Below are positions 1-8,051 of a DNA stretch of 64,000 nt, one piece after another. The translations under genes and the position numbers were made by a program. The stretch's first letter is position 1. The number at the start of each line of letters is the position of its first letter. The notes under the pieces are model-generated. The model was not told the DNA's origin. It was given only the letters and a program-made list of their open reading frames with translations, and searched no databases. This DNA comes from JANMCE01 sp963791625 (lineage in GTDB: Bacteria; Actinomycetota; Acidimicrobiia; Acidimicrobiales; Ilumatobacteraceae): contig CAWBTA010000006.1 in NCBI GenBank assembly GCA_963791625.1, positions 992,001 through 1,056,000 on the forward strand. Reading direction: 5' to 3'.

Positions 1-570
1 TGGCGTGTACTCGATACCGAGGTCGACGAGGGCAGGGTCGACAACGGGGTCCGCCGCCAAAACATGGCACCGAAAGTGCCACAACAAACGGGCGACGAGG
101 GCCCCAATCTTGCCGGTGCCGACCACGCCAACCGTCTTGCCGTTTAGGTCGAAGCCAACGAGTCCTTCAAGGCTGAAGTTGCGATCCCGCACGCGCTCAT
201 AGGCGCGAGGGATGTGTCGGTTGACCGCCAAAATCAGCGCAATGGTGTGCTCGGCGACGGCGTTGGGGGAGTAGGCCGGAACCCGCACCACGGTAAGCCC
301 CAACTCGTCGGCAGTCGAGAGATCGACGTGATTGAAACCCGCAGACCGCAACGCCACGTAGCTCACGCCCACGTCAGCCAGCTGCCGAAGTACGGCATCG
401 CCCAGATCGTCGTTTACAAACGCGCAAACGGCTCGGCATCCCGTCGCCAACGTTGCTGTCTCCTTCGTCAAGCGGGCCTCGACGAATTGGATCCGATGGT
501 TGGATGTTGCAAACGCATCGTCAAAGCTGGCCCGGTCGTAGCTTCTGGTCGAGAACATGCAGACGTCCAT
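1..570 (-). CDS. D-2-hydroxyacid dehydrogenase (D-lactate dehydrogenase type), 3' end cut by window edge
   Basis: The minus strand is open from the ATG at 570 to base 1, giving the first 190 residues. The N-terminal substrate domain contains R-S-A-G-F-N-H-V-D near residues 75-83. The NAD-binding glycine motif GTGKIG follows at 151-156, preceded by NGKTVGVV. This is the pattern of NAD-dependent D-2-hydroxyacid dehydrogenases, closest to the D-lactate dehydrogenase branch, which interconvert pyruvate and D-lactate in the cytoplasm. The gene starts 2 nt after the pfkB stop, so the two are almost certainly one operon driven from upstream of pfkB. That places a fermentative NADH sink next to a glycolytic kinase. 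The catalytic Glu/His region lies outside the window, so the exact substrate is open. Confidence 0.85.
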   Translation of the reverse strand, partial: MDVCMFSTRSYDRASFDDAFATSNHRIQFVEARLTKETATLATGCRAVCAFVNDDLGDAVLRQLADVGVSYVALRSAGFNHVDLSTADELGLTVVRVPAYSPNAVAEHTIALILAVNRHIPRAYERVRDRNFSLEGLVGFDLNGKTVGVVGTGKIGALVARLLWHFRCHVLAADPVVDPALVDLGIEYTP

Positions 571-572
571 GG

Positions 573-1520
573 TCAATCGCCAATCCCGGCGCGTGCCGTG
601 ATGAGAACGTCGGTGACGAGGCGATCTACATCGGCAGCTTGGCATAGGCCCGTGCCGGTTGCGAGGGTTGCGGCGGTCCCTGCCGCAACGCCGAATCGAC
701 AGGCCTCGGGCAGCGTGGCTCCACGTTGGAGGGCGACCGCTACGCCACCGACCAGGCTGTCTCCGGCGCCGATGGTGCTGTGGGTTTCTACATGGGGTGC
801 GTGGAACCAGATCGTCTGCTGGCCGGTTCGGACCAAGAGGACCCCTGCCGGCCCCATCGATATCAAGGCCGCCCCCGTTGTACCCGTGGCGAGAAGATCA
901 AGGGCCGCATGCTCGATGTCGCCATGACCGGCCAGCGAGCGACCAGCGAAATTCGAAAGCTCGCGTACGCTGGGCTTGACCAGCAGTACACCAATCGCGG
1001 ACACCTCGGACAAAGCATCACCCGGTACGTCGGCAATGACCTCGCAACCAGCACGCTTGATCCGCCCGACCAGCCGGGCCAAGTCAGACGGCGAGACACC
1101 CGGTGGTGATGATCCGCTCAGCACCACGAGTTGCTGATCGACGCAGAGGCCGACCACCTGCTCGATGCCCGCTGCGAAATTGTCCGGAGAAAGGGGTGGC
1201 CCGGGGAGCACGAAACGAAACTGTCGGGATGTGGAGGCTTCTTGCGCCGTGAACCCTTCGCGCATCTTGCCCGACACGGGCACGGTCTCAACCGGGACGT
1301 TCTCATCAGCGAGCAACGAGAGAAACTCAGCCGACGAGTCCTCGCGAAGGAACACGGCGGCGGTGACCGACTCGCCGAACCGCACGACGACTCGGGCGAC
1401 GTTGACCCCTCCGCCTCCGGGTTCGATGGTGATGTTGGTGCAGCGCATCTTGCGATCCGACTCGACCACCGGCACCATCGCGCAGATATCGAGACTCGGA
1501 TTGAGCGTCACGGTCAGCAT
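573..1520 (-). CDS. pfkB: PfkB-family sugar kinase (6-/1-phosphofructokinase type)
   Basis: The product has 315 residues, the usual length for the PfkB/ribokinase fold. The N-terminus MLTVTLNPSLD is typical of phosphofructokinase-2/1-phosphofructokinase/tagatose kinases. A G-G-G-G-V-N-V-A-R motif lies near residues 35-43. The C-terminal signature GAGDSLVGG at 251-259 holds the catalytic base Asp254. It would phosphorylate a fructose or tagatose phosphate in the cytoplasm; the substrate cannot be fixed from sequence. It is the first gene of an operon with the D-2-hydroxyacid dehydrogenase. A near-consensus DosR-like box sits 75 nt upstream. In Mycobacterium tuberculosis the pfkB gene Rv2029c is a known DosR target, so the pairing is meaningful. 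Confidence 0.88.
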   Translation of the reverse strand: MLTVTLNPSLDICAMVPVVESDRKMRCTNITIEPGGGGVNVARVVVRFGESVTAAVFLREDSSAEFLSLLADENVPVETVPVSGKMREGFTAQEASTSRQFRFVLPGPPLSPDNFAAGIEQVVGLCVDQQLVVLSGSSPPGVSPSDLARLVGRIKRAGCEVIADVPGDALSEVSAIGVLLVKPSVRELSNFAGRSLAGHGDIEHAALDLLATGTTGAALISMGPAGVLLVRTGQQTIWFHAPHVETHSTIGAGDSLVGGVAVALQRGATLPEACRFGVAAGTAATLATGTGLCQAADVDRLVTDVLITARAGIGD

Positions 1521-1594
1521 GTCGATCTCCTTACGACTCCGCCCGAGAGGTTTACCACTGATTCAGTTAAGGGACTCGGATGTGATGGCCATAG

Positions 1595-1608
1595 AGGCCA
1601 AAGTCCTC
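1595..1608 (-). promoter_or_regulatory. DosR-like box upstream of pfkB
   Basis: Read on the minus strand the site is AGGACTTTGGCCTC, close to the mycobacterial DosR core GGGACTWWAGTCCC. It lies 75 nt upstream of the pfkB start, in the gap between divergent genes. Binding is inferred from similarity and position. Confidence 0.5.
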
Positions 1609-1774
1609 CGCGGTCGGAATGAGAAGCCACATGACCCAAGAGATGGTCCTTCGCCTACGCCAGCATTGACCTAGGACCCTGCCAAACCTGATTGTCCTCG
1701 ACCGATCATTGCGTCATGGCAGCCCCGGTCGAGAAAGCTCTCCGACAACCATGCGACATCTGGTTCGTTCGGCC

Positions 1775-3601
1775 ATGACCACCCTGTCATTCCCTCATAC
1801 CATCGTGGGTGCGTTCTGGCGCAATGTCGAACAGCGAGCTGATCATGTAGCACTACGGCACTGTGTGCACGACGTCTGGCAGACACTCACCTGGCGCCAG
1901 TACGGCGAGCAGGTGAACGAGACTGCTGGCGGCCTTCGAGCGCTCGGAATTGTCGCCGGTGACCGGGTCGCCATACTGGCCGACAATCGATTCGAGTGGC
2001 ATGTTGCCGACCTCGCTACCTTGGCGGTCGGTGCGATCTCGGTGCCGATCTATCAGACCGATGCTCCCGCGCAGGTCCGCCACATTTTGAACGATAGCGG
2101 CGCCTGTGCCGTGTTTGTCGACAGCGTCGAGCAAGCGGCCAAGGTCGAAACCATTCGTGCCGAGGTTCCAGCACTACGCCATCTGATCTCACTGATTCCA
2201 GGAGTGCACAGCTCCGGGGAAGTGATCACCTGGAGCGAACTCCAGAATCGGGGCCGCAACCAGGTGGGCAGCGGCACGTCGGTGGACGCGACGACGCCCG
2301 ACAGCCTCGCCACGATCGTCTACACCAGCGGCACGACGGGCCCGCCCAAGGGCGTGATGCTGACCCACGCCAACATCTTCTTCACGGTGCAGTCGGTCCT
2401 GTCCATCGTGGCCGTCGGACCATCCGACCGCTTCTTGTCGTTTCTGCCGTTGAGTCACATCGCTGAGCGGGTGGTGAGTCACTTCGGACAGATAGCTGGT
2501 GCCAGCGAAACCTGGTTTGCACGCAGCCTTGCGACGGTGGCCGCCGACCTGAACGCCTGTCGTCCGACGATCTTCTTCGCCGTCCCGCGGGTGTGGGAAA
2601 AACTCCGTGATGCCATCATCGAGCAGAGCGTGAGCCTTCACGGCCCCGAACGAGTTCTCATGCAGCGCTACATCGACCTCGGCACTGCGCTCACCAATCA
2701 GCACGGCCTGCGCTACACCGAATGGAAGGTGCTCGACCGAACAGTTGGTCGCATTGTGCGTCGCAAACTTGGGCTCGATCAAGCGAAGGTACTCACGTCG
2801 GGGGCAGCTCCGATCAGTCCGGCTCTTCTGAAGTGGTTCGCAGGGCTTGGCCTCCCGATCGGTGAGGCTTATGGCCAGACTGAGGACTGTGGGCCGGCAA
2901 CGGTCGGACTCTTCGTGAAGGGCGTTCCAAGCAGCTTGCGGTTGGGATCGGTAGGCAAACCGCTGCCGGGCGTGGAGATCATGATTGCTGCCGACGACGA
3001 GGTGCTGGTTCGGGGCGGAAGTGTCTGCGCCGGTTACTGGCGCAACGACGCAGCGACCACCGAATTGCTGTCACCCGAAGGTTGGATGCATACCGGGGAT
3101 CTCGGACGAATCGATCACGACGGATATCTGTGGATCACTGGCCGGAAGAAGGACATCATCGTGATGGTGGCCGGCCACAAGGTCGCGCCGCAAGCACTCG
3201 AAACCGAGCTTCGGGCTGACCCGCTCGTGCTGGACGCTGTGGTTCTCGGCGATAATCGGCCGTACATAACTGCTTTGATCACGCTGAATCCGCAAGCACT
3301 GTCGACATGGGCCGAGCATCATCACAAGCTGTTCAGCCTGGAAGCACTGGCGCGCGACCCGGACGTACAGGAGTCGATCTCGGCCACGATCGACCAAGTC
3401 AACGCCGGGCTGGCGCGATCAGAACAGATCAAGAGATTTCATATCTTGCCCACCTCGTTTACTGCAGCCAGCGGGGAATTGACACCCACCTCGAAGGTGA
3501 AGCGCAATGTCGTTCTGCTGCACTACGACGACCTCATCGATCAGATGTATGCCGCCAATGGTGCTGAACGTGCATGGGTAAAGGAATCCGGAACCAGCTG
3601 A
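1775..3601 (+). CDS. Long-chain acyl-CoA synthetase (AMP-forming, FadD type)
   Basis: The 608-residue product belongs to the ANL adenylate-forming superfamily. The P-loop-like motif YTSGTTGPPKG, an E-A-Y-G-Q-T-E motif, and HTGDLGRIDHDGYLWITGRKKD are all visible. The length and the LPLSHIAER segment fit FadD15-type long-chain fatty acid:CoA ligases. It would activate fatty acids with ATP and CoA for beta-oxidation or lipid remodelling. In-frame ATGs also exist at 1709 and 1751, but homology begins at about residue 4 from 1775 (MTTLSFPHTIVG); no start has a strong ribosome binding site. It is divergent from pfkB and ends about 110 nt before the DUF4389 gene. Confidence 0.88.
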   Translation: MTTLSFPHTIVGAFWRNVEQRADHVALRHCVHDVWQTLTWRQYGEQVNETAGGLRALGIVAGDRVAILADNRFEWHVADLATLAVGAISVPIYQTDAPAQVRHILNDSGACAVFVDSVEQAAKVETIRAEVPALRHLISLIPGVHSSGEVITWSELQNRGRNQVGSGTSVDATTPDSLATIVYTSGTTGPPKGVMLTHANIFFTVQSVLSIVAVGPSDRFLSFLPLSHIAERVVSHFGQIAGASETWFARSLATVAADLNACRPTIFFAVPRVWEKLRDAIIEQSVSLHGPERVLMQRYIDLGTALTNQHGLRYTEWKVLDRTVGRIVRRKLGLDQAKVLTSGAAPISPALLKWFAGLGLPIGEAYGQTEDCGPATVGLFVKGVPSSLRLGSVGKPLPGVEIMIAADDEVLVRGGSVCAGYWRNDAATTELLSPEGWMHTGDLGRIDHDGYLWITGRKKDIIVMVAGHKVAPQALETELRADPLVLDAVVLGDNRPYITALITLNPQALSTWAEHHHKLFSLEALARDPDVQESISATIDQVNAGLARSEQIKRFHILPTSFTAASGELTPTSKVKRNVVLLHYDDLIDQMYAANGAERAWVKESGTS

Positions 3602-3607
3602 GTGAGT

Positions 3608-3621
3608 GGGACCTTCGGGGT
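3608..3621 (+). promoter_or_regulatory. Possible degenerate DosR-like half-site
   Basis: GGGACCTTCGGGGT lies in the gap between the acyl-CoA synthetase and the DUF4389 gene, 90 nt before the latter's ATG. The left half GGGAC and the TTCG centre match the other boxes in this window. The right half does not carry CCC, so support is weak. Confidence 0.25.
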
Positions 3622-3710
3622 CATTCGCGAGGGCCAACCGGCACTGCCGTCGGCTGGTACAGACGACCAGGCTGGGCACCAAGAGCATGCCTTCTCGATA
3701 GGGAGCCGTC

Positions 3711-5195
3711 ATGAAACCAGGCCGCGTCGTCATGTTGGTGCTCGGAAGCCTCTTGGCGCTTCTGGGCGTTGGACTTCTGATTGGAAGTGGATCGTTGAGC
3801 TGGGCCATCGCGACCCAACGCGACAGCGATGGATTCTTCACCACCTCGTCGCAGCGCTATGCCACGTCGAGCTACGCCATCACCTCCAGAGAGGTTGACC
3901 TCGGGCGTCCCGGGACGAACGACTGGTGGTCACGAGAGGACGTCGGTACGGCCCGCTTCCGTATAACGGCGGCGGAGGGCCAGAGGTTGTTTGTTGCGGT
4001 CGGTCCCCAGGACCAGGTGGAAAACTACCTGCAGGGGGTTCCGCACGATGAGGTGAGCGACATTCGAATGCGCCCCTTCAGGGTCACATACCTGCCCCAG
4101 CACACCACCGGAACCAACACGCCGGCAGCGCCCGACGGGCAGTCGTTCTGGGACGCCAAGGCGAGTGGTCCAGGCACGCAGACCTTGACGTGGAATCTGA
4201 AGGGTGGCCAGTGGGCGGTCGTCGTCATGAACGCCGACGGCAGTCGGAACGTGGCCGCCGATGTGCAAGCTGGTCTCAAAGTGCGCTTTCTGCCGGGTAT
4301 CGCAGCGGGCCTGCTCGGTGGTGGGCTAGCAGCCCTCTTGTTGGGCGTGATCCTCATCGTGGCCGGTACGGTGAAATCCTCACCGCATCCACCGGCAGGC
4401 ACGAGTTCCGGACTGCCAGCGCCCGCCCCCGGCCATCTTGCGTCCGACCAGTTGGTCGGAGCCGGATCAGCATCGGCCGGGTATCCGCCCCTGCGGTTCG
4501 AGGGCCATCTCGACCCCGATCTGAGCCGATGGCAGTGGTTGGTGAAGTGGTTCCTGGCCATACCTCATTTCGTCGTGCTGCTGTTCCTCTGGATCGCGTT
4601 CAGCGTTCTCACCGTGGTCGCCTTCTTTGCCATCCTGTTCACCGGTCAGTACCCGAGATCGATCTTCGATTTCAACGTGGGTGTGCTGAGATGGACGTGG
4701 CGGGTCAATTTCTACGCCACCGATGTCTTGGGAACGGATCGGTACCCGCCGTTCTCGCTTGCCGACGCCGACTACCCGGCTCGCCTTGATGTCGCGTATC
4801 CGCAGCATCTCTCCCGTGGTCTGGTGTTGGTCAAGTCGTGGCTCCTCGCGTTGCCTCACCTGATCCTCATTGGGCTGCTCACCGCCACATGGTCGTTCAC
4901 GAATCGAAACGGCACACGATTCGGTCTCAATGGTGGATTTCTGCAGCTGCTCGTGATCATCGCCGCAGTGGTGCTGTTGTTCACCGGCCGCTACCCGCAA
5001 GGGATGTTCAACCTGTTGATGGGTCTCAACAGGTGGATGTTCCGGGTTATCGTCTACGTGGCGTTGATGACCGACGTGTACCCGCCGTTCCATCTCGACC
5101 AGGGACCTGCCGAACCGACCGGCGGACCACGCCCGCTGCCACCACCGGCACCGTCTCAAGCGACGCCGGAGCGTGACTTGGCCCACCAGTCGTAG
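3711..5195 (+). CDS. DUF4389 domain membrane protein (two DUF4389 units)
   Basis: The 494-residue product starts with a hydrophobic helix (residues 8-30). A roughly 170-residue extracytoplasmic domain follows, then a second helix near 200-222 and a Pro/Gly-rich linker. The C-terminal half holds two related DUF4389 units, each with paired helices and the pattern F-T-G-[QR]-Y-P followed by M/I-F-[DN]-x2-x-G, then W-x-[WF]-R-V and YPPF. DUF4389 has no known biochemical role. The start is supported by GGGAG 5 nt before the ATG. Its stop codon directly abuts the stop of the convergent kinase-like gene, with no spacer. Confidence 0.8.
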   Translation: MKPGRVVMLVLGSLLALLGVGLLIGSGSLSWAIATQRDSDGFFTTSSQRYATSSYAITSREVDLGRPGTNDWWSREDVGTARFRITAAEGQRLFVAVGPQDQVENYLQGVPHDEVSDIRMRPFRVTYLPQHTTGTNTPAAPDGQSFWDAKASGPGTQTLTWNLKGGQWAVVVMNADGSRNVAADVQAGLKVRFLPGIAAGLLGGGLAALLLGVILIVAGTVKSSPHPPAGTSSGLPAPAPGHLASDQLVGAGSASAGYPPLRFEGHLDPDLSRWQWLVKWFLAIPHFVVLLFLWIAFSVLTVVAFFAILFTGQYPRSIFDFNVGVLRWTWRVNFYATDVLGTDRYPPFSLADADYPARLDVAYPQHLSRGLVLVKSWLLALPHLILIGLLTATWSFTNRNGTRFGLNGGFLQLLVIIAAVVLLFTGRYPQGMFNLLMGLNRWMFRVIVYVALMTDVYPPFHLDQGPAEPTGGPRPLPPPAPSQATPERDLAHQS

Positions 5196-5918
5196 CTACT
5201 CAAAGATGGTGGATCGAATCTGGGTGATGGTGGTGTCGAGTTCGGTTATGAGTTGCTCGATGGACGCGGTGGACTCGACCGGCACGAGCGGGAGCAGCGA
5301 CTGGAACGACAGTGAGATCCCGTAGAGCCGCTGCATGACCGTGTCATGCAGATCGCGGGCGAGGCGCTCACGCCGATCCGCATCGGCCAAAGCCAACAGC
5401 GCCTGCTGGCTCTGGGCGAGGTGAATGACCATGGACGCGTGGCCGGCGAATCCAACGGCTACGTCTCGGTCAGCGAGCGTGAATGGTGTTCGTTCCCGGG
5501 TACGAGCGACCGCGAGCGTTCCGAACGGCCCGCCCGAATTCACCAGGGGAGCGATCACAACCGGTCCTATCGATCCCAGTTCGGTTGGCTCCCGCAACCG
5601 GGCTTTGTTCGCAGCGTCAGGCAGCATGACCGGTTGACCGGTTGTGTAGACCTTCCCGGACAACGACGTTTCGATAGGGAATGTTGTCCCGATCAGCTTC
5701 TTTGCGCGCGGCCCTTCGGCCACCCGCAACTCAAGAAGCGTGGGGTCCGTGCTGGGCACGGCGATGGTGGCCAAATCCGCATCAGTCAGTTTGCGGGCGT
5801 GTCGGGCGACGATCTGCAACGGGGCGATGTCGGACTGCGCCGACGAGAGCACCGACGCGTTGATCTCACGCAACGCAGCCAGCACCGCTTGGCTGGGTGA
5901 TCTCTCGGTTGATGTCAT
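5196..5918 (-). CDS. GAF-domain sensor kinase fragment with DHp helix but no ATPase domain
   Basis: The 240-residue product has a GAF domain at about residues 25-170. A HisKA_3-type dimerisation/phosphoacceptor segment follows with R-L-A-R-D-L-H-D-T-V, His191, and Q-I-R-S-T-I-F at the end. This is the signature of DevS/NarL-family kinases. The protein stops at residue 240, exactly where the HATPase_c domain should begin, and the next base belongs to a convergent gene. No N, G1 or G2 box is encoded, so it cannot autophosphorylate alone. It starts in an ATGA overlap with the sugar permease gene and is therefore the last gene of that operon. It may be a partner or decoy for a complete kinase, or a remnant; I cannot tell which. 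Confidence 0.8.
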   Translation of the reverse strand: MTSTERSPSQAVLAALREINASVLSSAQSDIAPLQIVARHARKLTDADLATIAVPSTDPTLLELRVAEGPRAKKLIGTTFPIETSLSGKVYTTGQPVMLPDAANKARLREPTELGSIGPVVIAPLVNSGGPFGTLAVARTRERTPFTLADRDVAVGFAGHASMVIHLAQSQQALLALADADRRERLARDLHDTVMQRLYGISLSFQSLLPLVPVESTASIEQLITELDTTITQIRSTIFE

Positions 5919-7189
5919 GTCGCACCGGCCCGCTTGCGGGTAAGTGCATCGATACTGGCGAACAACAAAAGCACCGCACCGTTCACGAGAAACTTCGGAC
6001 CGGCCTTGCTGAAGTTGATGCCCCACTGCGTGCCGAGCAGCGGGAGGCCATTGTTGATGAGCGCGAACACGAGTCCGCCGACGACTGCGTTGACGAGGCG
6101 GCCTCTGCCTCCGAACAGGCTGGTGCCGCCGATCACGGCTGCACCGATGGCGATCAGCAGCGTGTCGTTGCCACCCGTTTGAGGATCGACCGAGTTCAGT
6201 CGTGACGCGAGAATGATGCCGGCCACGAAGGCCAGAAGACTGCACATCACAAAGGCCGACATCTTCACGCGCGCCACGTTGATGCCGGCCCGACGCGCCG
6301 CTTCGGCATTTCCGCCTACGGCATAGAGGTGCCGTCCCCAAGCGGTGCGGTTGAGCAGAAAGGTCAGGCCGACCACGACGACAAGGACGAGGAGAATTAC
6401 CCATGGCACGCCTTTCAATCGGGTGGCACCCCGAGGCGCGCTCAGCAACAACGTCACGACGCCCCACACAGCCGCAAGGCTGACCGACTTGACGATCGTG
6501 GTCGTGACGGGCTCGCCGGGGAGGTTGCGGGCTCGGCGCACCCGAGCCCGGTTCAGGGTCGTGAGTACGTACCCGCCAGCGACCAGGACCCAGAGGAGCC
6601 AGCCCAACCACAGAGGCATGTTCCTGTTCTCGATGGCCACGACGTGCTTGTCCTCTACGGGAATGTTGCCGCCTTCACCGGTGATCAGTAGCAGCACGCC
6701 CTGCCACGCAAGGAACCCAGACAGCGTGACCACGAAGCTCGGTATGCCGATTCTGGCAACCATCCAGCCGTTGAAGAAGCCGATGACGATAGCGGCGGCG
6801 ACAGCCAAGAGCAGCGCCACAACGAGCGAAGTTCCCGACCGTAACTGGTCCGCAAGAATGGCAGCGCTCACGCCGGCGGTGTAGCCCGCGCCGAGGTCGA
6901 TCTCACCCAGGAGCAGCACGAAGCTGACTCCGGCGGCCAGCATGCAGATCGGTGCCGCCTGTTGCCAGTAGTTGCCGAAGTTGTACTTGGTGGCGAAGGC
7001 CTTGTCGGCCCGCCAGACGAAGAACAACGTGAGGAGCACGATGGCGAGAAAGGCTGGCAGCAACCCAAGCTCACCTCCGGTCTTGAACCGCTGAAGGTAG
7101 CCGCGAACTTGCCCCGAGAGGGTTTGCTGCTCGGTATCCATAGTGAAGTCGGACGCAGCGGTGGCGGGTGTCTCCTCGGTCATGGCCAT
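5915..7189 (-). CDS. Simple-sugar ABC transporter permease (XylH/RbsC type)
   Basis: The 424-residue integral membrane protein of the BPD_transp_2 family has about 10-12 hydrophobic segments. It carries the family-typical G-E-I-D-L-G-A-G region and the loop N-x-E-A-A-R-R-A-G-I-N. Length matches the longer xylose-type permeases. It forms the membrane channel of the importer encoded with the upstream ATPase and binding protein. ATG 7189 lies 1 nt after the ATPase stop; the open frame extends to 7219, but that start would overlap the ATPase. The downstream kinase-like gene overlaps by 4 nt. Confidence 0.88.
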   Translation of the reverse strand: MAMTEETPATAASDFTMDTEQQTLSGQVRGYLQRFKTGGELGLLPAFLAIVLLTLFFVWRADKAFATKYNFGNYWQQAAPICMLAAGVSFVLLLGEIDLGAGYTAGVSAAILADQLRSGTSLVVALLLAVAAAIVIGFFNGWMVARIGIPSFVVTLSGFLAWQGVLLLITGEGGNIPVEDKHVVAIENRNMPLWLGWLLWVLVAGGYVLTTLNRARVRRARNLPGEPVTTTIVKSVSLAAVWGVVTLLLSAPRGATRLKGVPWVILLVLVVVVGLTFLLNRTAWGRHLYAVGGNAEAARRAGINVARVKMSAFVMCSLLAFVAGIILASRLNSVDPQTGGNDTLLIAIGAAVIGGTSLFGGRGRLVNAVVGGLVFALINNGLPLLGTQWGINFSKAGPKFLVNGAVLLLFASIDALTRKRAGAT

Positions 7190-7190
7190 C

Positions 7191-7979
7191 TCAGATCTGC
7201 ACCTGTTCGATGCGAGCAAGACCGAGCTCTCCCGACCGGCCGGAGGTGATCAGCTCGACGATTTGTTCCCGGGAGGAGTCTTGCGCCACGACTTCGGCGG
7301 CCACCCGCCCCAGGAACAGAGCGCAGATGCGGTCGGCCACCTCGAACACGTCGTTCATGTTGTGGGAGATCAGCACGACACCGAGGCCCTGATCGGCCAG
7401 GCGGCGCACAAGATCGAGTACCTGACGGGTTTGGGCGACGCCAAGCGCCGCTGTTGGTTCGTCGAGCACGACCACCTTGGAGTTCCACAACACCGATTTG
7501 GCAATGGCGACGGTTTGGCGCTGCCCGCCCGACAGCGACGACACCTTCTGTCGAACGCTCTTCACCGTACGGACCGACAAAGCAGCCAACGTTTCCCGGG
7601 CCATGGTCTCCATCGCTCCCTCGTTGAGCAGGCCGTTACTCTTCGTCTCCCGTCCGAGGAACATGTTCTGCACGATGTCAAGGTTGTCGCACAGCGCAAG
7701 GTCCTGATAGACGAATTCGATTCCGAGCGCCGCTGCGTCCTTCGGTCCATGAATCGACACGGGCTTTCCCTCAAACGTGATTTCTCCGCTGTCGATGGAG
7801 TAGATCCCGGCCAGGCACTTAATGAGCACCGTCTTGCCGGCTCCGTTGTCACCAACGAGCGCGGTCACCTGTCCGGGGTAGATCTGGAAGTCGACATCGT
7901 GCAGAACGTGCACCGGACCAAAGCTCTTGTTGATGGCCTTCATCTCGACAATGGGACCTACATCGGTTTGCGTCACCAC
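7191..7979 (-). CDS. Simple-sugar ABC transporter ATP-binding protein
   Basis: This is a single ABC domain of about 262 residues with Walker A GDNGAGKT, signature LSGGQRQ, and Walker B V-V-V-L-D-E-P-T-A-A-L-G. It is the half-length type that works as a homodimer with XylH/RbsC-like permeases, rather than the duplicated RbsA/XylG type. The open frame begins at 8027, but AAGGGGAAAT precedes GTG 7979/7976 and homology starts just after, so a GTG start is preferred. The gene lies between binding protein and permease. The gap to the binding-protein gene holds a strong hairpin. Confidence 0.87.
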   Translation of the reverse strand: MVTQTDVGPIVEMKAINKSFGPVHVLHDVDFQIYPGQVTALVGDNGAGKTVLIKCLAGIYSIDSGEITFEGKPVSIHGPKDAAALGIEFVYQDLALCDNLDIVQNMFLGRETKSNGLLNEGAMETMARETLAALSVRTVKSVRQKVSSLSGGQRQTVAIAKSVLWNSKVVVLDEPTAALGVAQTRQVLDLVRRLADQGLGVVLISHNMNDVFEVADRICALFLGRVAAEVVAQDSSREQIVELITSGRSGELGLARIEQVQI

Positions 7980-7996
7980 ATTTCCCCTTTTGTACC

Positions 7997-8031
7997 GAGC
8001 GTGCCCCGATCGGGCGGATCGGGGCACGCTC
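7997..8031 (-). other. Intercistronic RNA hairpin between binding protein and ATPase genes
   Basis: Two perfect 15-nt arms (7997-8011 and 8017-8031, GAGCGTGCCCCGATC and its complement) enclose a 5-nt loop. In the minus-strand transcript the hairpin follows the substrate-binding protein stop at 8052. No U-tract follows. In transporter operons such hairpins typically stabilise or terminate the binding-protein message so that it is made in excess. Confidence 0.7.
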
Positions 8032-8051
8032 GAGCGTTGGTGCGAATCAGG

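Noticed and set aside
1666..1681. TTGACCTAGGACCCTG considered as a regulatory box for the acyl-CoA synthetase
   Set aside because: The GACC elements are direct rather than inverted repeats and the spacing does not match the other sites.
4467..5195. Possible hidden HATPase domain of the truncated kinase in another frame
   Set aside because: The region downstream of its stop is fully occupied by the convergent DUF4389 gene; the antisense frames show no N, G1 or G2 box. The truncation is therefore real at sequence level.
5196..6611. A 471-codon frame extending the kinase fragment upstream
   Set aside because: The first 231 codons overlap the sugar permease in another frame and are Arg-rich without motifs. 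The real start is ATG 5918 in an ATGA overlap.
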